Origin: Oscillospiraceae bacterium
GTDB taxonomy: Bacteria > Bacillota > Clostridia > Oscillospirales > Ruminococcaceae
Length of the DNA: 64,000 bases
NCBI GenBank assembly: GCA_016298065.1
Contig: JAEDDN010000001.1
Span: 215,791 to 279,790 of the forward strand
Reading direction: 5' to 3'
The number at the start of each line of letters is the position of its first letter. The first letter of the stretch is position 1. The position numbers and the translations under genes are program-made. The notes below the pieces were generated by a model, which worked only from the letters and a program-made list of their open reading frames with translations, did no database searches and was not told where the DNA came from. This document shows positions 33,935 through 42,582 of the stretch, piece after piece.

Positions 33935-36775
33935 ATGATACCTATAAAGCTTAAAATGCAGGCTTTTTTGCCGTTTAATGAGGAGCAAGTTATTGACTTT
34001 AACGTAATTGAAAACGATAAAATATTCCTTATTACAGGTAATACGGGCGCCGGCAAAACCGCTGTTTTTGACGCTATATTTTTCGCTCTTTACGGTTGTG
34101 CCAGCGGTTCGGAGCGTGAAAAGGACAGCTTTAAAAGCCTTTTTGCCGATGACGCTACCCTATCATACGTTGAGTTTACCTTTAAAAATAAGGGTAAGAT
34201 TTATACGGTATATAGAACCCCTGCACAGCTAAGATTAAGGCGAAACGGACACCTTACAGGCGAAAATGCCACTGCTACCATTACTCTCGAAAGCGGCGAG
34301 ATTATAAGCGGAGTTAACTCTGTAAATGCATATATAGAAAGTATTATAGGACTAAACGCCGAGCAATTTAAAAAGATTGTAATGTTACCGCAAGGCGAAT
34401 TTAGGCGCTTTTTAAGCGATAACAGCAGCGAAAAGCAGGAGATTTTGCGCAAAATTTTCTCAACTGATATTTTTGAGGAGTTTACCTTAAAATTAAAAGA
34501 GAAAAACTCAGAGCTTTCACTAAAGTCTCAAAAAGCAGAGGCTTCAAGAGAAAATTTTTGCAGTAGCATTATACCTTTACCCGATTCTTCCCTTGCCGAA
34601 GCCTTGACAGCGGAAAATAAAAATTACGAAAAAATCGTTTCTCTTTGCGAGGAATATAACGCTTATTTAGATGAGCTTATAGCTAAACAAAACAGTAAAA
34701 TAAACTCGCTTACCGAAAGAAAATTTTATCTTGATATAGAAAAATTTAAGGAAACCAATAAAAAACTTGATGGTTTTAAAAAGGTAAAAAGCGAGTATGC
34801 GCTCCTTTTAGATAAAAAAGATGAGTTTTCAGCAAAGCGCAAGGAGCTTGCGCTTTTGGAAAAAGCTAAGGAAATTAAAGCTATATTCGATAGCCTTAAA
34901 GATACCGAAAAACAAATTGACATAAAAAATAAAGACTTACCTATCCTTAAAAAGAATTACGAGTTATCAAATGCAGAGTATGAAAAAAGCTTTGAAAGCT
35001 TTAATACCATAGCGGATATATCTGAGGAAATTTCACGCTTAAAAGCTATCTCGGAAATTTTTGAAAGCTTAAAGGCGCAAAACTTAAAACTAAAAAAACT
35101 AAATGAGCAAATATCCGAAGCACAAGAGTATTTCGACGCCTTTAAAATAAAAGCCGAGAACCAAAAGATAAATAATATTTTGTCGCTTATAAGTAAGCTC
35201 GATAATACTTTTGAGGAAAGCAATGAGCTTAACCAAGCTTTTAAAGAAGATAGCTTTAAATATCAAAACGCCTTTAACATATTTATTAAAAATCAGGCAC
35301 ACAATTTAGCTGTTACTTTAAAGGAAAATGAGCCCTGCCCTGTTTGCGGTTCTACTCATCATCCGAGCCCTGCCTTAAAAAATGACGATAAACATATAGA
35401 CGAAAATGAGCTAAAGCGCTTAAAGGAAGCTTATGAAACGAGCGCAAATAGGCTTCGGGAAAGTAACGAAAAGCTAAACGAAATTAAATTTACACTCAAA
35501 GAGTATGTAAGCGACGATATAATCCAAAAAGACATACCTAAATTAACCGAAAGCTTTAGCGCTAAGCTTAAGGAGGAAAATAACGCTTTAGCTAAAAACG
35601 AGCTTTATTCCTCGCTTGATGATGAAGGCTTTGCCTCGCTTTTAACAAAGCTTAACGCAAATAAAGAAAGTATAAATGAGCAGGCTTTATCCTTAGAAAA
35701 AGAAATTTTACAGTTTAATATAACTGAAGAACAACTAAATAATAAGCTAAAAGAAAAATCCGCACTTATTGAAAAAATAAAAGCCGAGTTTAAAGCGGCT
35801 CAGGAAAAAAAGGATAAAGATAAAGCCGAGTTTGAAAGGAATAATGAAGCTTTAAAACAGCTTTTATCCTCAAAAGAGGAGCTTAAAGTTAAGTTTAAAA
35901 ATATGCTTTCGGAAAGTAAGATAGACGATAATGCCCTACCTTCCCTTTTTGATAAACTTGATTCCTTTGAGGAGTTAAAAAAGGAAATTTCCGAATACGA
36001 GATTTCGTTTATACGGTATGAGGAACAGCTAAAAGCATATACTAAGGAGCTTAAAGACGCAAGCTATACCGATATAGAAAAAGCCGAAAAAGAATTAGAA
36101 GATGTAAAAGAAAAGCTAAACGGGCTTACCGATGAGTATGAAAAGAATTTAAGTGTTGTAAACACTAACCGTGCTATGTGTGAAAAGTTAAATAATCTAA
36201 ACGAGCAGTTTAAGGAAATCTCGTATAATTACAATCAGGTAAATCAGCTTTATCAAATTGCCAGCGGTAAAAACAAGTCAAAGGTATCCTTTGAGAGATA
36301 TGTATTAGGTGTTTACTTTGACAGCGTTATACAAAACGCAAATCTGCGTCTTGTAAAGATCACAGGCGGCAGATATTATTTAAGGCGCAGAGCCGATAAG
36401 GAACGTGGCAACTCGCCTTCGGGACTGGAGCTTGAAATATTTGATTCCTTTAACGGCAAGTTTAGACACGTTAACACGCTATCAGGGGGTGAAAGCTTTA
36501 AAACTGCGCTTTGTCTTGCGCTGGGACTTGCCGATACCGTAACACAAAATTCCGGCGGAATTGAGATAAACACAATCTTTATCGATGAGGGCTTCGGTAC
36601 GCTCGATTCTGACGCCTTAGACAGCGCAGTCGAATGTTTATACTCGATAAAAGCGTCAGGCAGATATATCGGCGTTATTTCTCATGTAAACGAGCTTTGT
36701 GAAAAAATACCGCTTAAACTATATGTATCCGAAGGCAAAAACGGAAGTAAAGTTTCCTTTAAAGAAAGTAATTAG
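33935..36775 (+). CDS. sbcC: SbcC ATPase subunit
   Basis: A 946-residue SMC/Rad50-like ATPase: Walker A TGNTGAGKTAVFD near residue 33, long coiled coils rich in Glu/Lys/Leu (about 180-460 and 490-780), a zinc hook CPVC in the middle (DNA near 35337), and at the C-terminus the ABC signature LSGGESFK and Walker B FIDEGFG. Together with SbcD it forms the Mre11-Rad50-like complex. Somewhat shorter than E. coli SbcC (1048). It ends at a terminator shared with the convergent sigE. Confidence 0.95.
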   Translation: MIPIKLKMQAFLPFNEEQVIDFNVIENDKIFLITGNTGAGKTAVFDAIFFALYGCASGSEREKDSFKSLFADDATLSYVEFTFKNKGKIYTVYRTPAQLRLRRNGHLTGENATATITLESGEIISGVNSVNAYIESIIGLNAEQFKKIVMLPQGEFRRFLSDNSSEKQEILRKIFSTDIFEEFTLKLKEKNSELSLKSQKAEASRENFCSSIIPLPDSSLAEALTAENKNYEKIVSLCEEYNAYLDELIAKQNSKINSLTERKFYLDIEKFKETNKKLDGFKKVKSEYALLLDKKDEFSAKRKELALLEKAKEIKAIFDSLKDTEKQIDIKNKDLPILKKNYELSNAEYEKSFESFNTIADISEEISRLKAISEIFESLKAQNLKLKKLNEQISEAQEYFDAFKIKAENQKINNILSLISKLDNTFEESNELNQAFKEDSFKYQNAFNIFIKNQAHNLAVTLKENEPCPVCGSTHHPSPALKNDDKHIDENELKRLKEAYETSANRLRESNEKLNEIKFTLKEYVSDDIIQKDIPKLTESFSAKLKEENNALAKNELYSSLDDEGFASLLTKLNANKESINEQALSLEKEILQFNITEEQLNNKLKEKSALIEKIKAEFKAAQEKKDKDKAEFERNNEALKQLLSSKEELKVKFKNMLSESKIDDNALPSLFDKLDSFEELKKEISEYEISFIRYEEQLKAYTKELKDASYTDIEKAEKELEDVKEKLNGLTDEYEKNLSVVNTNRAMCEKLNNLNEQFKEISYNYNQVNQLYQIASGKNKSKVSFERYVLGVYFDSVIQNANLRLVKITGGRYYLRRRADKERGNSPSGLELEIFDSFNGKFRHVNTLSGGESFKTALCLALGLADTVTQNSGGIEINTIFIDEGFGTLDSDALDSAVECLYSIKASGRYIGVISHVNELCEKIPLKLYVSEGKNGSKVSFKESN

Positions 36776-36783
36776 CTACAAAT

Positions 36784-36817
36784 AAAAATCTCCGCTTTAA
36801 ATAAGCGGAGATTTTTT
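36784..36817. terminator. Bidirectional terminator between sbcC and sigE
   Basis: AAAAATCTCCGCTT (36784-36797) pairs with AAGCGGAGATTTTT (36803-36816) around a 5-nt loop. A and T runs on both sides let it serve both convergent genes; it touches the sigE stop codon. Confidence 0.9.
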
Positions 36818-37529
36818 ATATTATTTTTTCCAGTTCTGACTTTAGTCTTTTTATTATACGTTTTTCAAGCCTTGAAATATATGACTGGGATATACCTATA
36901 GCGTCCGCTACCTCTTTTTGAGTCATTTCCACGCCATTTATAAGCCCAAAACGCATCTGCATTATTACCCTTTCCCTATCGTTTAGCTTGTTTACACATT
37001 TATTGAGCATACTTTTTTCCACTTCAAGCTCGATATCCTTGTTTACACAATCATTATCGGTACCCAAAATATCGGATAAAAGCAGTTCGTTGCCGTCCCA
37101 GTCAATATTTAACGGTTCGTCTATTGATATATCGTTTTTTGATTGTGTATTTTTTCTTAAGTACATTAGTATTTCGTTTTCTATACAGCGTGAAGCGTAT
37201 GTTGCAAGCTTTATATTCTTTTGCGGCGAAAAGGTGTTTACCGCCTTTATAAGCCCGATTGTGCCTATTGAGATAAGATCCTCTACGCATATACCCGTAG
37301 ACTCAAACTTTTTTGCTATATAAACAACAAGACGCAGATTATGTACTATCAGAGTATCTCTTGCGTTTTGAGGATCGGTTTCGAGCTTTTTAAATACTAT
37401 CTGCTCCTCCTCTTTATTAAGCGGAGGCGGCAGAGTTTGAGGCCCGTTTATATAATGAATGGTATTTAAAAAGCCTATGTTTTCTAATAATTTTTCTAAC
37501 TTCTTGCGAGTTAATGATAATACTTGCAC
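36816..37529 (-). CDS. sigE: Sporulation sigma factor E (pro-sigma-E)
   Basis: A 237-residue sigma-70 factor of the mother cell. The sequence after the pro-region contains NLRLVVYIAKKFE, EDLISIGTIGLIKAVNTF and YASRCIENEILMYLR (region 2) and a region 4 ending SQSYISRLEKRIIKRL, all nearly as in Bacillus sigma-E. The N-terminal pro-sequence of about 30 residues before TLPPPL keeps the cleavage-site context used by SpoIIGA. GTG at 37529, 8 nt after AGGAG, gives a pro-region of normal size; the ATG at 37550 overlapping spoIIGA has no Shine-Dalgarno site. Confidence 0.95.
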   Translation of the reverse strand: MQVLSLTRKKLEKLLENIGFLNTIHYINGPQTLPPPLNKEEEQIVFKKLETDPQNARDTLIVHNLRLVVYIAKKFESTGICVEDLISIGTIGLIKAVNTFSPQKNIKLATYASRCIENEILMYLRKNTQSKNDISIDEPLNIDWDGNELLLSDILGTDNDCVNKDIELEVEKSMLNKCVNKLNDRERVIMQMRFGLINGVEMTQKEVADAIGISQSYISRLEKRIIKRLKSELEKII

Positions 37530-37546
37530 ATAAAACACTCCTAAAT

Positions 37547-38413
37547 TCATTCTTTTAAAATAAAATCTCCCGTTATGGCGTTAAAATCGCCGTCTGATAA
37601 GCGTTTGTCGATAATGCCCACAATAACGCTTATCTCTCTTTTTGAGTTGTCGGGTAATATTAAATAAGCGTTGTCCGGCGTAAGTGCAGTAACAATACTG
37701 CTTCCTGTCACCGTTTTTATCGGTATCAGTCTTATACGTCTGCGCCATAAATTTGAAGTTATATTATCAAGCTTTAAACTCAAAATAAGGCTTTGATATT
37801 CCTTGGGGATTAAATCCTTTATCGCCTCAAATTCACACACTACTACGGGCTTGCCCGTAATTACGTCCAAAAGCTTGTTGCCCGTATCTACAAATGCACT
37901 AACCAAAGCCTCGTTCCCGTCAAGTGAAAATATTATTTCCTTTATTTCGTTTTGAGGTATGTTTTTAGTCATAAAATAACTCACTATCCTTATAATCAGG
38001 TAAGCAATTATTGTGCATACGGCAAGCGATAAAGCCGATATATCAAAGTAAACCACGCTGTTGTTATAAGCCATATTTTCGGGAGAAAGCTTATAGTAAA
38101 TTAAAAACATAAATCCTGCAAACATAAAGTTAATCACATAAAAGGTCACTACTCTTTTTATGAAAATTTTTATTTTACACCTGCCGAATGCCGTGAATAC
38201 AAGCAGTATAGCCATAAGTATCTTTAAAAGGTTAAATAATAAGGGATTTATGTAATCTATAAGTATCAAAAGTGAATATATCCCGCCTAAAAGACAAGCC
38301 GAAATAAGCCTTATCCTCTTAGTCTTTAGCTTTAAAAATATTCGTACAGAACTAAGTAAAAAATATGTGACAAATATATTTGTAAGTATGAGTATATCAA
38401 CATATATTGTCAT
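37547..38413 (-). CDS. spoIIGA: Sigma-E processing peptidase SpoIIGA
   Basis: A 288-residue protein with five N-terminal transmembrane helices (about 1-155) and a C-terminal aspartic protease-like domain with the active-site AFVDTGNKL. It cleaves pro-sigma-E in the mother cell after a signal from the forespore. Directly upstream of sigE, as in all sporulating Firmicutes. In B. subtilis this operon is switched on by Spo0A; I could not find a convincing 0A box in the 150 nt upstream. Confidence 0.93.
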   Translation of the reverse strand: MTIYVDILILTNIFVTYFLLSSVRIFLKLKTKRIRLISACLLGGIYSLLILIDYINPLLFNLLKILMAILLVFTAFGRCKIKIFIKRVVTFYVINFMFAGFMFLIYYKLSPENMAYNNSVVYFDISALSLAVCTIIAYLIIRIVSYFMTKNIPQNEIKEIIFSLDGNEALVSAFVDTGNKLLDVITGKPVVVCEFEAIKDLIPKEYQSLILSLKLDNITSNLWRRRIRLIPIKTVTGSSIVTALTPDNAYLILPDNSKREISVIVGIIDKRLSDGDFNAITGDFILKE

Positions 38414-38517
38414 ATCATCACCGCAATTTTTTTGTGTTCAAGCTTATTCTATAACTTGTAAATAACAAAAAATGTCATAACGTGTAGCAGATAAAAAATT
38501 TTTAAAGCATATTAAGG

Positions 38518-38560
38518 CACAAAAAATGGATTGCATAAATTTATGCAATCCATTTTTAGA
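38518..38560 (-). terminator. Terminator of the MATE transporter gene
   Basis: A perfect palindromic hairpin (AATGGATTGCATAAA with TTTATGCAATCCATT, about 38526-38555) directly after the MATE stop codon. On the minus strand it is followed by TTTTTTGTG. Confidence 0.9.
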
Positions 38561-38571
38561 TTATATTTAGT

Positions 38572-39960
38572 TTATACCGTGACTACATTTTCTTTTGTTT
38601 CGCTTTTAGCGATACTTTTCTTTTTGTCTAAAATTTTCTTTAGCTTATTTCTACAGTAAAAGTAAGCCGGAATCAAAAACATATCGGCTAAAACCCAAGC
38701 AATAGGACTTGCAAAGCATACCGCAGTAAACTTAAATATAGGTACTAAAATAATACCCGACAAAGAACGGGCTATCATCTCGCATACTCCCGAAAAAATC
38801 GAAAGCTTACTAAATCCCATACCCTGAATAAGATACCTTATAATATCGACAAGCGCTAAGGTAAAGTAAAACGCCGCATTTATAAACAGATACTGGTAAA
38901 CGGCATCTAATAGTTCTGCTTCCTTAGAATCAATAAATATAAGCGCAAAATATTTTGCAAAAAGCGCTAATATAATAAAGGCAAAAAGCGAATAAACAGC
39001 GCCTAAAATAATGCTTGATTTTAAGCCTTTGTCAAGCCTTTTTATGTTGCCTGCGCCTGTATTTTGTCCTCCGTAAGTAGACATAGTAGCGCCCAAAGCG
39101 TCATAAGGGCAGGTAAAAAACATTCCCACCTTATTCGCCGCAGTTACCGCCGCTACCGCTACAGATCCCAAAACATTTACCGAGGTCTGCAATATTACGC
39201 TTCCTATTGCGGTGATGGAAAACTGTAGCCCCATAGGCACGCCCATAGAAAAAAGATTTTTTATGTATGAAAAACGAAGCTTTAAATCATCTTTTGCAAG
39301 CCTTACAATTTCAAACTTTTTAATCATATAGATAAGACTTAAAACTCCCGATATTCCCTGGGCAATAACGGTGGCAAGCCCTGCTCCTGCAAGACGCATA
39401 TTAAATACCAAAATAAAGAGTAAATCTAAAAATATGTTGATAATAGAAGCTATTACAAGAAAGATAACTGGCGTCTTGCTGTCGCCCAAAGCTCTTATAA
39501 TACCTGCAACTATATTATAAAGGAAAATAACAGGTATACCTGCAAAAATTATTACTATGTAGCTGTATGCCCCGTCTATAATGTTTTCGGGCGTTTTCAT
39601 AACTTCTAAAATCCATCTGCACAATATTACGGTAAGCACGGTTATCACCGCAGAAAAAATAATCGCAAGCCACATACTGTTTGCGACATATTTTTTAAGA
39701 GCCCTATAATCCTTCGCACCGAAGCATTGAGCTATAGGTATTGAAAAACCGCTGCAAATACCCACGCAAAAACCTATTATAAGAAAGTTTATAGATCCTG
39801 TTGAGCCTATAGCGGCAAGGTCGTCAACGCCTAAGAATTTACCTACTATTACAGTATCCACTAAATTATAAAGCTGTTGGAACAAATACCCGAAAAGCAT
39901 AGGAATGGAAAATCCGATTATTAACTTTGTGGGAGAACCGGTTGTCAAGTCTTTAGTCAA
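38572..39960 (-). CDS. MATE-family multidrug/metabolite efflux protein
   Basis: A 462-residue, 12-helix transporter of the MATE family (NorM/DinF-like, COG0534). The N-terminal DLTTGSPTKLIIGFSIPML, the NLVDTVIVGKFLG helix and GFGFS/GMGFS-type loops are typical. It exports cationic compounds or metabolites with Na+ or H+ exchange; the substrate is not predictable. TTG at 39960 is chosen because AGG lies 8 nt upstream and the resulting MTKDLT start is common in clostridial MATE proteins. Monocistronic with its own terminator. Confidence 0.92.
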   Translation of the reverse strand: MTKDLTTGSPTKLIIGFSIPMLFGYLFQQLYNLVDTVIVGKFLGVDDLAAIGSTGSINFLIIGFCVGICSGFSIPIAQCFGAKDYRALKKYVANSMWLAIIFSAVITVLTVILCRWILEVMKTPENIIDGAYSYIVIIFAGIPVIFLYNIVAGIIRALGDSKTPVIFLVIASIINIFLDLLFILVFNMRLAGAGLATVIAQGISGVLSLIYMIKKFEIVRLAKDDLKLRFSYIKNLFSMGVPMGLQFSITAIGSVILQTSVNVLGSVAVAAVTAANKVGMFFTCPYDALGATMSTYGGQNTGAGNIKRLDKGLKSSIILGAVYSLFAFIILALFAKYFALIFIDSKEAELLDAVYQYLFINAAFYFTLALVDIIRYLIQGMGFSKLSIFSGVCEMIARSLSGIILVPIFKFTAVCFASPIAWVLADMFLIPAYFYCRNKLKKILDKKKSIAKSETKENVVTV

Positions 39961-40065
39961 CAATAACACCTCATATAATCATCATCACTTATAACAATTT
40001 AGAAAAATATTATATCACTTAGATTGTTTTGGTGCAATAACTTTAACTGCAAAATTTTAGAAGTA

Positions 40066-40094
40066 TTGTTTTTATTGTGTTTTTCTGCTAAAAT
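40066..40094 (+). promoter_or_regulatory. Promoter of the GT14 gene
   Basis: TTGTTT (40066-40071), 17 nt and TAAAAT (40089-40094), 30 nt upstream of the start codon. Confidence 0.6.
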
Positions 40095-40124
40095 ATCTTT
40101 AGGAATTTACGGTGGTGAAGAAAA

Positions 40125-41000
40125 ATGGATAAACACGCATATCTTATTATGGCGTTTAATAATTTTTATATACTCGAAAAACAGCTTATGATGCTCGATG
40201 ACGAGCGTAACGACTTATATCTTCACATAGACGCTAAAACCGAAAACTTTGATTTTGAGCACTTTAAAAATATTCCTAAAAAATCAAAACTTTATTTTGC
40301 AGATCGCAAAAAAATGTTTTGGGCAGACTATTCCCAGGTGGATATAACCTTGGATTTACTTGATATGGCTTCAAAAAATCATAAATACAAATATTATCAT
40401 ATGTTTTCGGGCGTGGATTTACCTATTAAAACTCAGGACGAAATACACTCCTTCTTTGACAGTAAAGACTGCGAATTTTTAGGTATAGTTCCAAAAGTTC
40501 AAAGCTACAGCATTAACAGGGTAAAATATTATTATAACTTTACAAATAATGTGCATTATAAAAACTGTAAGCCGCTAAAGGCGCTTGACAGACTTTTAGC
40601 CTATGCGCAAAGACTTATTTTTATAAACAGACTAAGAGGCTCTGATTTAAAAATTATAGACGGCTGGGACTGGTGCTCTATAACAGACGACTTTGCAAGG
40701 TATCTTTTAAAAAATCGTGAGCTTATCGAAAAAACCTTTAGGAAAGCTTTGTGCCCTATCGAGCTTTATCATCACACTATGGCGTATAATTCAGAGTTTT
40801 TTGATAAGATTTATTGTAAAAACGACTTAAAAAAAGGTACTATGCGATTTATTGACTGGGGTCGCGGAAAGCCTTATGTGTTTACCTCAAATGATTTTGA
40901 CGAGCTTGTGGAAAGCGAGTATATGTTCGCAAGAAAGTTTGACGAAAAGGTAGATGTAAAAATTGTAGATATGCTTTATGAAAAGTTAAGCGGTAAATAA
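40125..41000 (+). CDS. GT14 'Branch' family glycosyltransferase
   Basis: A 291-residue protein resembling the core-2/I-branching beta-1,6-N-acetylglucosaminyltransferase family (Pfam Branch, GT14). N-terminal KHAYLIMAFNNF, DLYLHIDAK, the YYHMFSGVDLPIKT segment and GWDWCSITDDFARYLL are the family landmarks. No signal peptide or membrane helix. Bacterial members decorate capsule, exopolysaccharide or S-layer glycans, but donor and acceptor are unknown here. It is a single gene between its own promoter and terminator, with no other polysaccharide genes next to it. Confidence 0.87.
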   Translation: MDKHAYLIMAFNNFYILEKQLMMLDDERNDLYLHIDAKTENFDFEHFKNIPKKSKLYFADRKKMFWADYSQVDITLDLLDMASKNHKYKYYHMFSGVDLPIKTQDEIHSFFDSKDCEFLGIVPKVQSYSINRVKYYYNFTNNVHYKNCKPLKALDRLLAYAQRLIFINRLRGSDLKIIDGWDWCSITDDFARYLLKNRELIEKTFRKALCPIELYHHTMAYNSEFFDKIYCKNDLKKGTMRFIDWGRGKPYVFTSNDFDELVESEYMFARKFDEKVDVKIVDMLYEKLSGK

Positions 41001-41002
41001 TA

Positions 41003-41032
41003 AAAAGCAGTTCATTTTGAACTGCTTTTTTG
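41003..41032 (+). terminator. Terminator of the GT14 gene
   Basis: AAAAGCAGTTC (41003-41013) pairs with GAACTGCTTTT (41019-41029), 5-nt loop, then T run. It may also act for the convergent MGMT-like gene. Confidence 0.9.
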
Positions 41033-41347
41033 TTATTCTTCTCCGTCCCAGAGATATTTTTTAAGGTCTACTCTGCCGTCAGGTAAAAATTTTACGCCAT
41101 CGTTTTTTAAAAGTCTTACCTGCTCGTTTTCACCGCCGAAAACAAATGCTTTTGATACTTCGCCGAAACGGTTTACCACACGGTAACACGGTATATTTTC
41201 GGGGTCGGGATTTGCATGCAGTGCATACCCTACCACCTGTGACCAATGTCTGTTACCTGCCATTAAGGCTATTTGCCCGTAGGTCGCTACTTTGCCTTTC
41301 GGTATCTTTTTAACGACGTCATAAATTATCTCAAAGGTATTTTTCAC
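41033..41347 (-). CDS. MGMT-like DNA alkyltransferase domain protein
   Basis: A 104-residue protein equal to the C-terminal DNA-binding/active-site domain of O6-alkylguanine alkyltransferase (DNA_binding_1). The helix-turn-helix arginine finger segment GKVATYGQIA and the acceptor motif are present, the latter as PCYRVV in place of PCHRVV: the Cys is kept but the His of the Cys-His-Glu relay is Tyr. It may be a weak alkyltransferase or an alkyltransferase-like lesion binder. GTG at 41347 lies behind AAAGGAGTATAAGT; a longer reading overlaps the upstream gene. It follows the YwlG-like gene by 13 nt. Confidence 0.85.
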   Translation of the reverse strand: MKNTFEIIYDVVKKIPKGKVATYGQIALMAGNRHWSQVVGYALHANPDPENIPCYRVVNRFGEVSKAFVFGGENEQVRLLKNDGVKFLPDGRVDLKKYLWDGEE

Positions 41348-41360
41348 ACTTATACTCCTT

Positions 41361-41912
41361 TTAAAACAAATCCTCATTGTAGATTGCTCTTTCACCTCCG
41401 ACAAACTTCGGACGTGTCCTTGCACATATAATATTTGCCATACCTATTTTATTTATACTTAGCCTTACCGGAACTGCTACAGATTTTAAATGCATGCCTA
41501 TTAAAGTCCCGCCTATATCTATACCGCAGTTTGCTTTTACGCTTTCGATAGCGACTGCGTCTTTAATGTTTTGATAACAGGTAGTAGCAAAAGCTCCGCC
41601 TGCCTTTTTTTGAGGCATAACATTTACCCTCTCGAAATTATAATATTTTAATGCGTCTTTACTTATAATTATTGCTCGGTTTAAGTGTTCACAGCACTGC
41701 GCCGCTAAGAATACTCCGTTTTTTTCGAGTACGGGATATATGCCGTTAAAAATAGCTTTTGCTACCTCTAAATCGGAATATGTACCTATTTTTTCGCCTG
41801 CAACCTCGCTTGTGGAACAGCCTACGACAAAAATATCGTTTTTCTCAAGGCGAGAAACCTTTATTAACTCCTCCGTAACAATTTTTGCCTGATTTTCGAT
41901 TTCTCTTAACAT
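41361..41912 (-). CDS. YwlG/UPF0340 family protein (DUF436)
   Basis: A 183-residue protein of TIGR01440/UPF0340, conserved in Firmicutes (B. subtilis YwlG). The family marks VGCSTSEVAGEKIGT (30-44), AAQCCEHLNRA and a C-terminal GIDIGGTLIGMHLK are present. Its function is not known; YwlG lies next to the serine hydroxymethyltransferase gene in B. subtilis, which is not the case here. It probably shares a transcript with the MGMT-like gene. Confidence 0.85.
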   Translation of the reverse strand: MLREIENQAKIVTEELIKVSRLEKNDIFVVGCSTSEVAGEKIGTYSDLEVAKAIFNGIYPVLEKNGVFLAAQCCEHLNRAIIISKDALKYYNFERVNVMPQKKAGGAFATTCYQNIKDAVAIESVKANCGIDIGGTLIGMHLKSVAVPVRLSINKIGMANIICARTRPKFVGGERAIYNEDLF

Positions 41913-41978
41913 AAATCATTCTCCTTTTACTTCTAACACAAGTATATATCAGTTTTGACTATAAGTAAAGGCATGTAA

Positions 41979-42014
41979 AAAAAGCCCAAGGTTTGTTTTT
42001 CCTTGAGCCTTTTA
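41979..42014 (-). terminator. Terminator of spoVG
   Basis: On the minus strand AAAGGCTCAAGG pairs with CCTTGGGCTTTT (12 bp with two G-U pairs), followed by a T run; it lies about 20 nt after the spoVG stop. Confidence 0.85.
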
Positions 42015-42035
42015 AAAAATTATGTTTTATTCCCG

Positions 42036-42347
42036 TTATTCTTCAGAAATATTTTCCTTAGTATTTTCAGTGCCCGAGGCATTAGTCTGAGCTTCAACTT
42101 CTCTCATATAAGCCTCTAAAATGGTCTGCTCCATATATTCTCTCGCTTTGGCGGAAATCGGATGTACAATATCCCTGAACGTGCCGTTTTCTTCACGGCG
42201 GCTCGGCATAGCTACAAACAGACGGTTTGGACCTTCGATAACTTTTATATCGTGAATGGCAAGCGTTTCGTCTATAGTAACCGAAACAACTGCTCTTAGT
42301 CTTCCCTCTGTTAACAATTTTCTGATTCTGACATCTGTAATATTCAT
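42036..42347 (-). CDS. spoVG: SpoVG regulatory nucleic-acid-binding protein
   Basis: A 103-residue SpoVG. The N-terminal core (MNITDVRIRKL, IKVIEGPNRLFVAMPSR, FRDIVHPI) is almost invariant in the family, and the C-terminal tail is short and acidic. SpoVG is a small site-specific DNA/RNA-binding protein involved in asymmetric septation, sporulation and cell-surface gene control. Start ATG behind GGAGGACTTAAATT. A sigma-H-like promoter may lie at 42418-42445. Confidence 0.96.
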   Translation of the reverse strand: MNITDVRIRKLLTEGRLRAVVSVTIDETLAIHDIKVIEGPNRLFVAMPSRREENGTFRDIVHPISAKAREYMEQTILEAYMREVEAQTNASGTENTKENISEE

Positions 42348-42417
42348 AATTTAAGTCCTCCATAAATGATAATGTTTATTATCCTACAATCAATAGCATA
42401 AACTAAAAAAATAAAAT

Positions 42418-42445
42418 TTATTCTATGAATTTATTTATTTTCTTT
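42418..42445 (-). promoter_or_regulatory. Candidate sigma-H promoter of spoVG
   Basis: On the minus strand AAAGAAAAT (42445-42437), a 10-nt spacer and ATAGAATAA (42426-42418) resemble the sigma-H pattern RnAGGAwww / RnnGAATww with one mismatch in the -35. In B. subtilis spoVG is a sigma-H gene. The spacer is slightly short and the region is AT-rich. Confidence 0.3.
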
Positions 42446-42582
42446 TAATTTTTATATATAATGGTAATGGTATTGTAATATTTCTATGAATAAATTATGA
42501 ACAGCGTTTCTTTATACGATTTTATATGTATAATAAAAATAGGTTTAAAATTCATTTTATTTAAGAAAGGACATTTTAGGCT

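Noticed and set aside
38414..38571. Spo0A box and 22-nt-spaced promoter upstream of spoIIGA
   Set aside because: Searched for TGTCGAA-type boxes on both strands; only weak matches such as TGACATT were found.
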